In this document: positions 1 through 42,259 of the stretch, one piece after another
Position numbering within the stretch: the first letter of the stretch is position 1
Layout of the letters: each line of letters starts with the position of its first letter
From: Lingula anatina
Lineage: Eukaryota; Brachiopoda; Lingulata; Lingulida; Lingulidae
DNA: 64,000 nucleotides
Direction: 5' to 3'
NCBI RefSeq assembly: GCF_001039355.2
Contig: NW_019775480.1
Location: 627,137-691,136 of the forward strand
Notes under the pieces: generated by a model
Database searches by the model: none
What the model was told of the DNA's origin: nothing
What the model saw: the letters and a program-made list of their open reading frames with translations, nothing else
Position numbers and translations under genes: made by a program

Positions 1-411
1 GACCATCCTTGCCACATGCCATAAACTGTAAAATGAGAATAAACTTAATGAAATAAACTTATGGGATTCCATATGAAACAGTTGCTTTCTCTTTTCGTTT
101 TTCTATTTTAAAAACGTTGACGTAGGTTTCATTTTAACGTTGCCGTCCGTTTTAGTATATACCAGTATGTCTTCTTTTATTGATGTATGTATTGTGCAAT
201 TTTACTACATTATTGGTGTTTCTGACTGTAATAAACTCTTAGATGCCACTTTGGTTTCTGAATGTCACTTTCATTAATTTACAATGGAATCTTTAATTTT
301 CGATTTACCCAGCTCGGTATTTGCTCGGTATATACCGCAGCAGGGGATTGGCTATCAAAGACAACATTCACGTATATAAAGTCAATTACATTGTTAATCA
401 GGACTATATAC

Positions 412-17062
<16,651 letters not shown>

Positions 17063-20000
17063 TTGGTTTGACTTCCACGAAAGTTTTTCGTCCTACCACG
17101 GTGTCAAAAACCCATCTACCGAAGCCCTACAGTAATGCTTTTTTTCACATTATCTCAAGCTGGACAGTATCCATTTTAACGCGTGTCGGTTCCACTAGTA
17201 ATAATTTGTGTCTATAAAAAGCATTTTACATGCACATGCTTGGTTTGCCGAAAGCAATTCGCCGGCTACCATGCCATTTGGTTGTGAATTATTAATCCGC
17301 GGAGTAACCCTGTTCCCCAATCAATTCGTACCTTTGGCGTAAAAATAGTTAATTTTATATCAAATTAATAACAACACTGATTGCGCCTGAGGCTCCAGAA
17401 CACGAACGCGGCTCATACTCTGATATTTAGGAAGTGGCAGTGACATTCCCGCCTCCAGAAACCCGTTATCGAGGGTAAATCATTCCATCTTCATCACGAC
17501 GGGTAATTATTTCAATTTGTAGCATATGGCGATCTAGCGCTTGACAGATGATAAACTCATCTAAGATAGTTCCCAAGTTAAAAATGTTTAGTTTTGATCA
17601 AGTTCAGTGGATGCTGGTACAACCCTGAGCATTGCTGTGCGGGCAGAGAGACGAGTTGGTGCCGTGTGACAGGATGGTAGTCTGCTAGGAACCGTAGTCC
17701 GTTCACCACTACTTTGTACAGGTGACATTCGTCCCACATACATACCCAAATACCCCGACTTACCTGTACTAAACATATGGGACCTCAGACTATCATTCAT
17801 AGGACTACTATTCCTGTCACACCGTCATCATTCGAGTCTTACACGCTATAATCTGTTTGTTTTACTTTAATTCATTTACTTAAAATGGACTACTGGGTGT
17901 GCAAGTTTTACACGGTCCGGATAAAAATTCAAAGAAAAAAAAAAACAGACTTAACAAATTATAATACCGGGAAACAACTGATAAAAATAACTCACCTATT
18001 GTTATTTTACTCAAATAGAGGAACTAAAGCGGTTGAGGGTAAACAGCATTTAAATGTGATAAAATACAATTTTGTGTGCTCTCAGAAATTTTGTAATGCT
18101 AATTGATCATACCCTGTAACTCTGTCCAATACCAAATCCAGATATACCTTACAAATACATGGTTTTGAGCTTACTAATTCCTTCAGTCAGTCAAATCCAA
18201 GTGAACGGTTCCCAAGAAAGTCTACGTAAAACTCCAATTCTGTATTAAATTAATGCTCAAAAAGGTCAGTTGGCCAGCAGCAAAGGCTTCTTAGATAAGA
18301 TTTTTTAATAACTGTATTGGGACAGCAAATTCCCATGAACGACCGCCAAAAGGGAGATGAAAGCAATCCTCAAGAAATGAGTTTTTTGTGCACATACCAT
18401 CTTGATTAAAAATGACCTACATCAAAGTAAAATTTGTCGAAACTTAAATAAAACATTTTTCACAGAAATTTAATGCACAAAAAGCGTCTCTGTAAATGTT
18501 TCATTAAAATGGAAAAAAGGTTTTAAGTTTAGGTCAAAGGTACGTACTGCACAGAACTTATCACTGAAGTTAAATATTTAACAATTTGATTATAATTTTA
18601 TTTGAAGCATAACATCTGCCGTAAAATTACACCTACGGTGATCAGTCATAAACATTTTCAAATTTCGCACATATTTGTGCCTAGTGTCCTTATAAAAACA
18701 CAAGTTAATATACCATATTATTAAAGTAAAATACACCTTTAAGTTTTACAAGCAACCTTGTGGTACACATGCATTTTATGCAAAACCTAGTTTTGAACCT
18801 ACAAAATGATTCTGACATAATCAAAACATTTTAACAACTTTTTAATGAACAATACCTAAAAAATCAACTCTAAGTGGAAATTAAAAAGCCAAACCCCACC
18901 AATAACAATTCCAGTATCCAAACAAAACAGTGGAGTAGTCAAAACATTTATATTATTCTGCTAGCATGAGTATGTTTCCCACCCTATCTGTATAAATTTC
19001 AAAGAAAGTTCATTTCACTTATCCCTGGTTTCAGAGTCTCCAGTAAAATCTTAACATTTGTTTTGGCAAGCATCCCCCAAATTACAAATGTATACTGATA
19101 CACAGAGATCAAGCCTTTCAGGTCATTGCATGACAAGTTTTTGAAGTACCCATACACAAAGTTTAAAACCTTGGAAGTTTAACTCCCTCATGTGACATAC
19201 AGTAGGTAGTCTTGAAAAATCTATGTCAAGGATTCTAATAAGTTTTCCAAACCATGGAGCAATAATTGGTATACGACATAAAAGCAGCACAAGAAAAACC
19301 AATTATCGCCGATTTCAGAGTAAACAGCCGCATTTGTAATCATTATACAACAACCATTTAAACAATAAATACAACATTGTAGAACCATGATGATAATCTC
19401 ACGACTAATTTATATCTGTAATGCACAAAACAAACAAGCAAAAGCTCTGGACAGAACCTATTAGAAACTGTGACAGAAAATGGTCATTTGCAAAAAATCA
19501 GAAGCAGAAGATTAAATCTCTTCTGGACCTGCTTGGCTGAGCCACAGGTAATAACACAAAGAGTCTCATTGCAAGGCTTTGAAATTCTGGCTGACCGTGG
19601 TTCCATTTCATGGCAATCAGTTGAATTCCATTCCATTACCCATTAATACGAAACACTTATACATCTAAAATATAAACATGTTACGCATATCACTAATACT
19701 CAACTACCCAACCAAGTGGTTTTGATGTTGGCTTACACTCATTATATCTTCATGAACGGTTAATAGTTCATTACAATTTTGACCATGCATGATCAACATA
19801 CAACTCTCTGTCAGTGACAGGAATGCAAAGCCAAATAATCCTTGTTTTATTTCATGAACAATGTAAGATCATTTCTGTGCACAAAACATGCTTCCATTGC
19901 TTTTTGTTGTGTTTAGAGAGTCTAGAGAAGAGGCTGACACTGCATGATTAAAAATAATTTATCATTTCAACTACGTATTCATTAATTGGCACTGATACCA

Positions 20001-20247
20001 CTCTCCTAATTTGCCCTTTCTTTTTTTTAAGAACAATAATAAGATTTTTATGTATATTGTTATATATTTTCTTCTACAATTACCATTTTTGTGTTTTAAC
20101 ACTTACTGTCTCTTGTTATTTTACCAACATTAAATGCAAGTTAACATTCTACAGCTAAATATTATAACCATATACATATGTATTGTAACAGAGGCACCTT
20201 CCAAAACAGCTCAAACCAAATCCATCTTTTGTAAGCTTATCTCCCTG
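17063..20247. other. Upstream region of the TSP1 gene and 3' region of GBE1
   Basis: No convincing coding exon on either strand. Bases just above 17062 should hold the TSP1-gene promoter. Bases below 20248 are GBE1 3'UTR; a minus-strand AATAAA near 19845 is a candidate polyadenylation signal about 400 nt after the stop. The rest is AT-rich intergenic sequence. Confidence 0.5.
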
Positions 20248-23200
20248 TCAGTCAACCTTAGCTAGAATGAAGCCTGTTCTACATGGGCTGTATACCTGCA
20301 ATAAAGGTGAAAATTTATACAAAAAATAGAAAATTATTAAAGTACATCTGTACTTCTAGAAACAATTACTAAATTAACTTACACAAATTTGTCCTTAAGG
20401 TACAGGTAAGATGGGTCTATGGAGATTAATCAGAGATCTATAATGGCTTGCTGCAAAAATACAGCATTGTTAACATCAGTCTAGGGAAAAACACAAACAA
20501 CAATAAAAATACAGCATTGTTAACATCAGTCTAGGGAAAAACACAAACAACAATAAAAATACAGCATTGTTAACATCAGTCTAGGGAAAAACACAAACAA
20601 CAATCGTATTGACATGCTTTTGTTGATGGTGATGACCATGTATTTCTGCTGTGTATGTTATGTAAGTGTATGAAATTGTGTACATCAAAAATAAGCCACA
20701 GATTTTATCAGAAAAATAAACTTATCTTTTGTCAAAGCAATGTTTATTTTAAGTCAAACTATCTGAAAGCGGTCCAAGTATTTGGATCTGATATCCTATA
20801 AGACAGGGTCTTTCCAAATTCTATTGGATTATGTAGAAATGAGGCATTATATTATATTATATGTATGCAATTATGAAATACAGGGCTGATTCCCCTTGAA
20901 ACTATTGGTCTATGTAGATCACGCCTCCTCTTGTTTCCAACATACTCGTATAAGCATCACCTTTTTCTGAATTCTACTACACACCAGGACAACTTGTGTT
21001 TATCTTATAAACTGATTCTAGTAGCAAGAGTCTAAGTGAAGTTGGATGAATCTACATAAACAATAGTTTCAAAGGGCATGAGCACATAGAGAAAAGATCA
21101 TTACCATGATAGAACAGCTTCTATTGTCCCATGGTTCAGGAAATGTATAAAAGTCAACATTGTGATCCAGGCGCTTGTGCCCACCATGTTCCTCTGAATC
21201 TGAATCCAGCACCATCTTGTATCTGGTAGAGTTGAATTCAGGAAAAGACCAGCATAGCCATAAAACATTACTCTTCATCATTCTTCAACTAATATTTATT
21301 TACAGTAGCAAAAACTTACATTTTTAACAAATTGAATATGAAAATGTTGAATTCATTTTTTTCCAGAAACAATTGCGTTCTTTACTTCAGATGTGGCAAA
21401 TTCTATTTTAATTGTTTATACTATAACACTATTCTTATGTTGGTTTTCCAAAGTCAATAATTACCTACACCCAAAGATTTTTATAAAACAACATTTTAGT
21501 ACCAAATGTAAATTACTGTAACAATGCCACAGTGAGCTTAAGGATACTTTCCAGGAGTCTCAACTCCTATTCTGTAGTCAGTATAGCTCTTGAAAGGATG
21601 GAAGTTCAAAACCCATAACAGTCCTGCTCGCTCAAAAACGATAACTTTATCATCCTGGTGCTTACGACTTACAAAGGCCTGAGGACAGAAAAAACAGAAG
21701 CCAAATTAAGGGTCAAGGGTCAAAACCTTGCATGATAACAGGAAAATAAATGGTAGATGTTACATGCATCAATCATAATAATCTGAATAAATTTATCTAG
21801 TATTCAAAACACTTAGTATATAGTGAACAGATTCTTCTGCCAAAAGCTAGAAGTTAGAAGACATTTCTCCCATAATATTTCTTATTTAAGTTTTCAAAGT
21901 GAAATCAGACGTACTACTCACCTGAGGAGCTGCTAGCCAACCATACTTTGCCTCTAAGTGCTGGAGACTTCTGTCAAAATTGTTGAGGAATTTATACCTC
22001 AGATTGTTGTCCTCTACCAGATTAAACTGCCTCCTGGCATAGTGAAAACTGCTGTTGTTGCCCATTCTGGGGAAATCCAACCACTCTGGGTGACCAAATT
22101 CATTTCCTAAACAGGATAGAAATGTATGAATAATTGCTTATTCATTAGATAAATGGGAGAAATGTCTTCTAACTTCTAGCTTTTGGCAGAAGAATCTGTT
22201 CACTATATACTAAGTGTTTAGATAAATGCTGAGGTTTTAAATGCCATAGCCGCTTGCTACATGTAACATGACGATTAATTTAACTAATCTTTTCCATTTT
22301 CAAAATTCACTATTTTAAACTCTGACACACATATTCTTTCTGACATGTAGCCCACTAACTTCTCAAAACTTTAAATTCAAATTTTCAGGTATGGCCATTA
22401 AACAAGATTTTTTTTTGGGGGGGGGGGGCTTTATCAACACAAGTCGTACAAATTTATTAATAGAGTAATCACCGTAATATCCCCATTAATATGTTTCATT
22501 CCCATTGCATTTCAATTATAATGCTGTATAATCCACATAATCACAGGTCAATATTCAGTCATAGTGAAACATCTGCTAAAACAGAATATCTGCACAATCC
22601 ATTTCAAAGTTACAAAAATATATCTAAAGAAAGGAAACCTGAAGCTTACCTATGAAATTCAGATAACCCTCTCCTCCCAGTCCATGAGTTATCATCCTGA
22701 TCATCTTGTGGAGTGCCATACCCCTATCAATGATTCCAGTAAGAGGAGTCAAGTTGGACATGTAGTCGTACATCTCTTTATCCATGAGCCAGAAGGCAAT
22801 GGTCTTATCTCCCACCAGAGCCTGGTCGTGGCTCTCAGCATATGCTATACATTTCTCTCTATGGCGTCTGTTGGTGAGCGTGTGGACAATGTTCCCCATG
22901 TCCCAGTCTTCATCTTTGTAGTGCTTCAACATCTGGTGTGGAGAAAGAACGGGCACTTGAATATGTTCATACGTTTCAAAACCAGTTTGTATCAGTGCAA
23001 AATTATTCAAATTATTTTTTCTCAAAAAGTTTTAATGACATAAAACGGTCTTAACAACATAAGGGCAGAATACATTAAACAAATCCAGGGGCGGATTTAG
23101 GCTGTCTTCTGGGTCTTCCGAAGTTTACATTGACGGGTATTTAATTTTTTCTGTTGGAATACGATCAAAATTGGAGGAAGGATCAACAAAGATAATTTGG

Positions 23201-26200
23201 AAGACTGTCAGAAAATGTCTCTGGATCCGCCCCTGAAATCAATATATATTAAAAAGAACGCAGAAAAGAGGCAACTTTTTTAGTAACTTTCTTATTTCTG
23301 TGTTAATTTACAAAAGATTGAAAAATACAAAGCCAAATATCTTGTGAACTGCAGCCACTGTACCTCTATCCACTTGTCAGGAATGGCCATAGCTAATCTG
23401 TAGTCAAACCCCTGTCCTCCCTCCTCCACAGGGCGACACAGGGCTGGCATGCCAGACACCTCCTGAAATAAATATGCTGATTTTATAGACAGATATTTTA
23501 TCATTTGTGGCTCATGCAGTCATCAATTCTCAAAGCATTATATTAGTACGATTTCTGTACAATGTCAAAAGGACCATATGCCAAAGACTGCTCTCTCTGG
23601 CCATACTTGCCTCAGCCACAGTGATGGCAAAAGGATAGAGACTGTGCACCATGTGGTTGGCAAGCATCAAGTAGACCAAAGATTCAGTATCTGTACCAAG
23701 TCCAAAGTATTCATCATAATTTCCACTAAACCCATGACCTAAAATATAAAAAAAATGAAAGCAATGTTAACAATGTTATGAGCAACGATGGACCTCACTG
23801 GGTCAGAATAAAAATCTTCTAAAATCAGGTAATCATTTGCACAATTATATTTCTGACTCAAAGTCTTGTTATATACACCTATACAGTTAGTTTCATATGT
23901 AAAATGTACTAAAAAACTGAAAGTTTCCTTTTGGTAGGAAAACAGCATTTCAACTTCACATAATATATAAACTTAATAAATTACTCTGAAAAAAAATCAC
24001 TCTTATGTACATGTAACTGCCCTGATCAAGCTAAAAGTTCACTCACTCAGGCCATGATGGTGGTACAACATGGATGTGACGCCATCAAAGCGGAAGCCAT
24101 CAAAACCATACTCATCAATCCACCACCTCAGGTTGGAAAGAAGGAACTTCAGGGTTTCCCACCTAGAGCACAGAAATCAAAATAGTGCACATTAAATAAA
24201 ACTTTGGTCCCAAATAAAAATGGAATGTAATGAAATCATTCTGAGGTTAATGTTCCACTTTTGTTGCCATCTAATACATTTATACGTTTCCTCGCAACAA
24301 TACTGAAATTACTGCAATGGCTATTTTAAACAATGTTTCATGGACAATTTAAACAAACTACGCGAAACTTCATCCTCGCAACATTGTTTACATGGACATT
24401 TTACTGCCTCAGAATTAAACATAATGTCCAAGTTATTTAGGCTTACTGTGCATAGTTGAAGAGCCTACTATCCCAGAGTTCATGTCTCCCTCTGGGACCA
24501 GAGTGGAAATATCCAGCCTCAGAGCCATCAAAGCTGTTCAAACCATCCACTATATTGTTAGAAGCGTGGCTGTGGACCACATCCAATAGTACTACTATGC
24601 CATAGGAGTGAGCAACATCAACAAGCTCTTTCAGCTCTTCTGGAGTCCCATAACGACTGAAAGAAATATATTAGAAGGAGTCAACTTGAAGTGGGAATAT
24701 TGATCCGATGCACTCCCTGTACATCATAAGTTCAGGTTGAGCTAAGTAACATTCCTTTAAGTTTCAAACAGCTTTTGCCAAAAAAGATAAAACACATCTG
24801 CCCTGTTTATTTGTAGGATATGAAAACTAACCTTGAAGCAGCAAAAAAGCTTGTCACTTGGTACCCAAAACTTGCATAATAAGCATGCTCCATTACTGCC
24901 ATCAACTGGATAGAGTTGTAACCTATAATCAGAACAATTAATTATACTTGTGATCGAACTCAGAAAAATGCTTTTAATAAAAGCATCATAATATTTAAAC
25001 TAATCTACAATTACCCTTACATTTTAATTCCTAAGCTGCCGCTCGTTCTTTCAAAAATTGAGCCCAACAAATCAGTGGCTCAGCCACAATACCATGTTAA
25101 ACAATCATCATGTCCACTCACCTAAATCTGCTATTCTTGGAATTACATTGTAGGCAAAATGCTTGTAGCTGGCAACTTTTCCCTCCCAGGATGAAATGCC
25201 AACATGAGATTCATAGATCCTCAGTCTGTCTGGTTTTGGTGGATGTGGATGCTTGAATTTGTACTTCTGAAAGAATGTATATAAATATTTGAAGTAAAAA
25301 AAAAAAGGGTTCAAAAATTGCCAGTCTACAATGTTACAGCATAACATAGGTATACATGAAAGTAATAAGTGAGACAGTTATCATTTTCAGACATGATCAA
25401 ATTAACAAATTACCAATAGGAATTTTTGAGCATTTTAATTCTGTTAGCAAGATCATGATGAAATTTTTAAAAATAATTTTGAAGACTATTCATCCTACAT
25501 GCAAACAATTTTATTATTTCTCATTGTTCAGAATTACAATTTGTACCACTGATATTCAATCTAATCAAATAATTTGAAGAAGCGATTTTAAAAAAATTCT
25601 TAACCCCTTAAGAAACAATATAAAACTGATTCAGAAATCACAGGAAACAATGAAGAAAACGAAAAGTTAAGGTTGTTAGGGATATGGATCCATACATGTA
25701 CAATTGAGATTTGGTTCACAACAACCTATGGAGATACAGGTAACATCCCAACTACTACAGACGAGCAAACAACAGCCCAACAACAGCTCTGAATGTCGAG
25801 TGTCTCTCACCTGTTCTTCAGGGGGGTCCCAGTGTATCATATCATATATGGTACTATCTGAGGGGGGTTTGACCCACCTCGCCCAGGGACACAACCTGTC
25901 GGCTAGCTCTCCACTGGGAGTTTGCACCAATAACTGACAATGAAAATCCAACATGCAACAATAATGGAAAACAAAAGAAAGAACAATTAAACTCTTTCCC
26001 ACTCCTGCTGTCCAAGTGCTGCTTGCCATCTGGAGTTCCTTGTAGACCTCTGGTACAGGCATGAGTGGTTTGGAGTAAACATGCTGTTAAAGTGTTATTG
26101 TTAAGAGAAATAATACCTTGAAAATGCTCAAACAAAAAGAAAGAGGTTATAGTTATTAGCAAAATAAGACACTGCATCATTAGTAGATATCCCTTGTTAC

Positions 26201-27157
26201 AACAACTGATATCTAGCAATAATACAGCATTTTTTTGCATATTTCTTAAAAGAAATGTCAGTTGAAACAAAAATCAGTTATTAGTGTTGCTCCATGTAAT
26301 ATCAACCTAAAAATGATACCAAAACAAAAACATGTTAATGGTTATATTTTAAATCACAAGTCTCATGCAGTAAAAAGTGGCACCTGTTCAGGAGATGGAT
26401 TCCAGAACACCTGGTTGTAGGCAGTGCTGTTATTGGGTGGAACAACATATGAAGCCCAGGGACTGATTCTGTCCTCCAGCGTGTCCCCGCTGGTCACCAT
26501 AACTATCTGTTCAAGTAACCTCATCATTACTCAATAATAAACATATTATATATTGTGAAATAAAAAAATTGAAACACTGTTGACATACCTTTGTGTGTTT
26601 ACGTATTAGGCAACAGTAGTTTTTACTTATGACTATACATGTACCTAACTAATTCAACTTCATAACATGCATTAATTTGTACTCATAACCATGTTTAAAA
26701 TGAATTCTACAGAACATTTTACTATGACACTAATATACATTTTACTTTTGCTTAGCTTGTACACTCTATATTCATTTATAAAAGGATGCTTTAAACTGTA
26801 TCCTCACAGGTATGATAAAAAGGGGGAAATTGTATATGTCAACACTGCAAACTATGAACCTAATGGCCAAAATAAAAAATCCTGAAAAAAATCTGTTAAC
26901 AAAAAATTGGATAGCTAAAATTTGCAACTGTACCACAGCCACATCTTTTTTTAACAATTAGTACATATATATATTTATTATACAATCATACATGTAGTCA
27001 CCAAATGATTATTCTGTTTAATAAAAAAATGATACTGTAAACAAAATTTGAGAGAAATCTATTCACTAGTTGACCAACACTTATAAAATAACTGGTATGT
27101 TTTTTAAACTAATATTAAACTTGTTGGATTCTAATACAACTACCTGAACCAAAATAA

Positions 27158-27246
<89 letters not shown>

Positions 27247-28601
27247 ATGTGGTACCTTGATACTACTGCCATGTGCAATTGGACTGGTGCCATCTGGCCT
27301 GGGTGGTATTTTGAGTTCCCACTTTCCATGTTCTAGTCTGGTGAATTTGTGCTCTAGCTTTTCCCAGTTATCTAAAAATCAGTGGTAGAAAATTGCTCTA
27401 AATATGACATGGTTGAGAGCCACTTATTATGTAGTTTTCTAAACTAAACTGCTCTTCTACTGGTCATCATTTTGGATAAGAGGCTCGTTGTATTTTTTGC
27501 TATACATTTTGAAATTCAAAACATCATTAAATGTTCTTTTATTGAGGTGATAAAATATTCTCCAAAAGCAAAACATAAATGAAAAACAAATAAAACTATA
27601 TCATACATGTAACAAACAACTGAAAGTCTTACTGAAGTCTCCTCTTAGATACATGGCTTGAGCAGCTGGAGCCCATTCTCTCATCACTATTCCCCCATCC
27701 TGGGTGGGGTGGATACCATACCACTCATAGCCTTTGCTGAAATTGCCTATACTCCCTTCAGTGCGTTCTATATTTTCCAAAGTCTTCTGAAAACAGCCAT
27801 ACCTAATGAAAAAGAAAACACTCTCATCAAATATAAAATATTTATAGAAAATATAAATTATAATTTATAATTTATAGAAAATATAAATTATAAAATATAA
27901 AATATAAACATACCTCAAACCATGAATTTTGCTTTACTGGTATTAATTTAAACTTAAGCAATTAATAAAAAAATGTTTTTTATCTTAATGCTTCATACAC
28001 GACATGCAGCAGAAGATGGACACGACCAATGTAGTAGAAGACTGCTGCAAATTTAGTAACTTGTTTGATAGTTAAACTCCTGGTGGCTTTTGTGGTTTCT
28101 TGGTGCATCATACTTGTATGTGGTTGACCAGGCCAATGGAACTCTTATCACTCTAACATATCTTTGGACAAAAATATGTACATGAAAGCAAATTCTTGTG
28201 TAAAAATTTCAAGTCAAGGTATTTTAGTTTAAGTTTAAAAGCTTTGCTTATTTAAATTTTAGTTTAATTTAATTTCAGTTTAAGTTACGTGGCAATCACG
28301 TTGTACTACTCATTTTTTTTTTATTAAACTTGATTGACCTTTTGTTCTGTCTAGAAAATGTCAGGTCACGCCAAGGCCAAGTAATCTTGGTAGTAGTAGT
28401 ACGTACAGGCACCTGGGCATGTGCATGTGCTTTGCGTGATACAAATCAAAATAAAGAAGCTTCAACTTTAACACTGAAGACTGACATGTAATACCTTCGT
28501 CTTATCTCTCTTTCTTGTGGCTTAAGATAGCCGTCGAGCTCGAATAAAGTGTCGATTTTAGGCACTTGAATCTTCTCCGGCTCGTCTACGGTGGTCAACA
28601 T
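20248..28601 (-). CDS. GBE1: 1,4-alpha-glucan (glycogen) branching enzyme, 15 exons plus one alternative exon
   Basis: Cytosolic GH13 enzyme that moves alpha-1,4 chains to alpha-1,6 positions, making glycogen branch points. Coding exons: 28495-28601, 27633-27802, 27256-27371, 26384-26506 or 25811-25933, 25122-25266, 24832-24922, 24447-24656, 24047-24163, 23611-23738, 23364-23462, 22650-22932, 21922-22106, 21548-21678, 21105-21222, 20248-20295. This gives 689 aa, close to the vertebrate length of about 700. The CBM48 region is residues 60-170. The GH13 motifs are DVVHSH (276-281), GFRFDGV (nucleophile Asp347), AEEVSG (acid/base Glu402) and ESHDQ (Asp471). The enzyme ends KVD. Oddities: one extra C in exon 24047-24163 breaks frame; a GC donor follows exon 23611-23738; a perfect inverted repeat flanks exon 21922-22106. 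Residue numbers assume one alternative exon and the corrected frame. It is divergent from the SNX9-like gene. Confidence 0.95.
20461..20610. repeat. Three exact 50-bp tandem repeats
   Basis: Units starting ACAGCATTGTTAACATCAGT at 20461, 20511 and 20561; the third diverges in its last bases. It lies in the last GBE1 intron. No function is evident; identity between units implies recent expansion. Confidence 0.9.
21807..21873. repeat. Left arm of a 67-bp perfect inverted repeat
   Basis: Begins AAACACTTAGTATATAGTGA. Its exact reverse complement lies at 22153-22219. The 279-bp space between the arms contains GBE1 exon 21922-22106. Confidence 0.92.
22153..22219. repeat. Right arm of a 67-bp perfect inverted repeat
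   Basis: Ends ATACTAAGTGTTT, the reverse complement of the start of 21807-21873. In the GBE1 pre-mRNA the two arms can pair and loop out the exon between them. Confidence 0.92.
23086..23235. mobile_element. hAT-like MITE
   Basis: 150-bp element with termini CAGGGGCGGATTTAGG and, reversed on the right, CAGGGGCGGATCCAGAG. AAATC occurs directly outside both ends, so a target duplication is possible but shorter than the 8 bp usual for hAT. It has no reading frame. It lies in the GBE1 intron between exons 22650-22932 and 23364-23462. Confidence 0.65.
25811..25933 (-). CDS. GBE1: GBE1 alternative exon 4B
   Basis: 123 nt, 41 codons, acceptor TTGTCAG|TTATTG and donor GAACAG|GTGAGA, phase 0 at both ends. 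It encodes [20 protein letters not shown] and ends IHWDPPEEQ. Its IHWDP end is nearer the form I recall for vertebrate GBE1. A 450-bp intron separates it from exon 4A. Using both would insert a second copy of the same structural segment, so mutually exclusive use is the likely arrangement. Confidence 0.88.
26384..26506 (-). CDS. GBE1: GBE1 alternative exon 4A
   Basis: 123 nt, 41 codons, acceptor GAACAG|ATAGTT and donor GAACAG|GTGCCA, phase 0 at both ends. It encodes [20 protein letters not shown] and ends FWNPSPEQ. It aligns without gaps to exon 4B (17 of 41 identical) and fills the same place between GSSIK (exon 3) and KYKFKHP (exon 5). It contributes the end of the CBM48-like region before the catalytic barrel. 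Confidence 0.88.
27159..27244. repeat. TA microsatellite of about 43 units
   Basis: An 86-bp TA run that starts 11 nt downstream of the splice donor of GBE1 exon 3, inside the intron leading to the alternative exons 4A and 4B. Confidence 0.95.
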
Positions 28602-28853
28602 GTTGCTTGCCCTTCTTGAATGTCAAGAGCATCTGTAAAACTGTGTCAATAATACAGAGCCATAAGATCATTTTGTCAAAATTCTCGTGCAATATGATAA
28701 AGATAACTGTTTCAATTCCGTATGATTAAAACTTTGTAACTGAATGGTTTATTTGTTCTTTTATAGATTTATTAATTTATATACTCTCATGACATATTAG
28801 ATTTATTCGAAACCTTGGCTACGCTGAAGGTGACACCGACTCAGAAATGCAAT
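28602..28853. promoter_or_regulatory. Bidirectional promoter between GBE1 and the SNX9-like gene
   Basis: Only 252 bp separate the two divergent start codons, so both genes probably share a promoter. No TATA box is obvious. The sorting-nexin start sits in CAATATGGCGC, close to the ATGGCGGC word of YY1 sites often found at such starts. An out-of-frame ATG at 28847 precedes the sorting-nexin ATG at 28854. Confidence 0.6.

Positions 28854-42259
<13,406 letters not shown>

Noticed and set aside
27081-27329. Minus-strand frame with a long Ile-Tyr run
   Set aside because: It is the TA microsatellite read through, fused to part of GBE1 exon 3.
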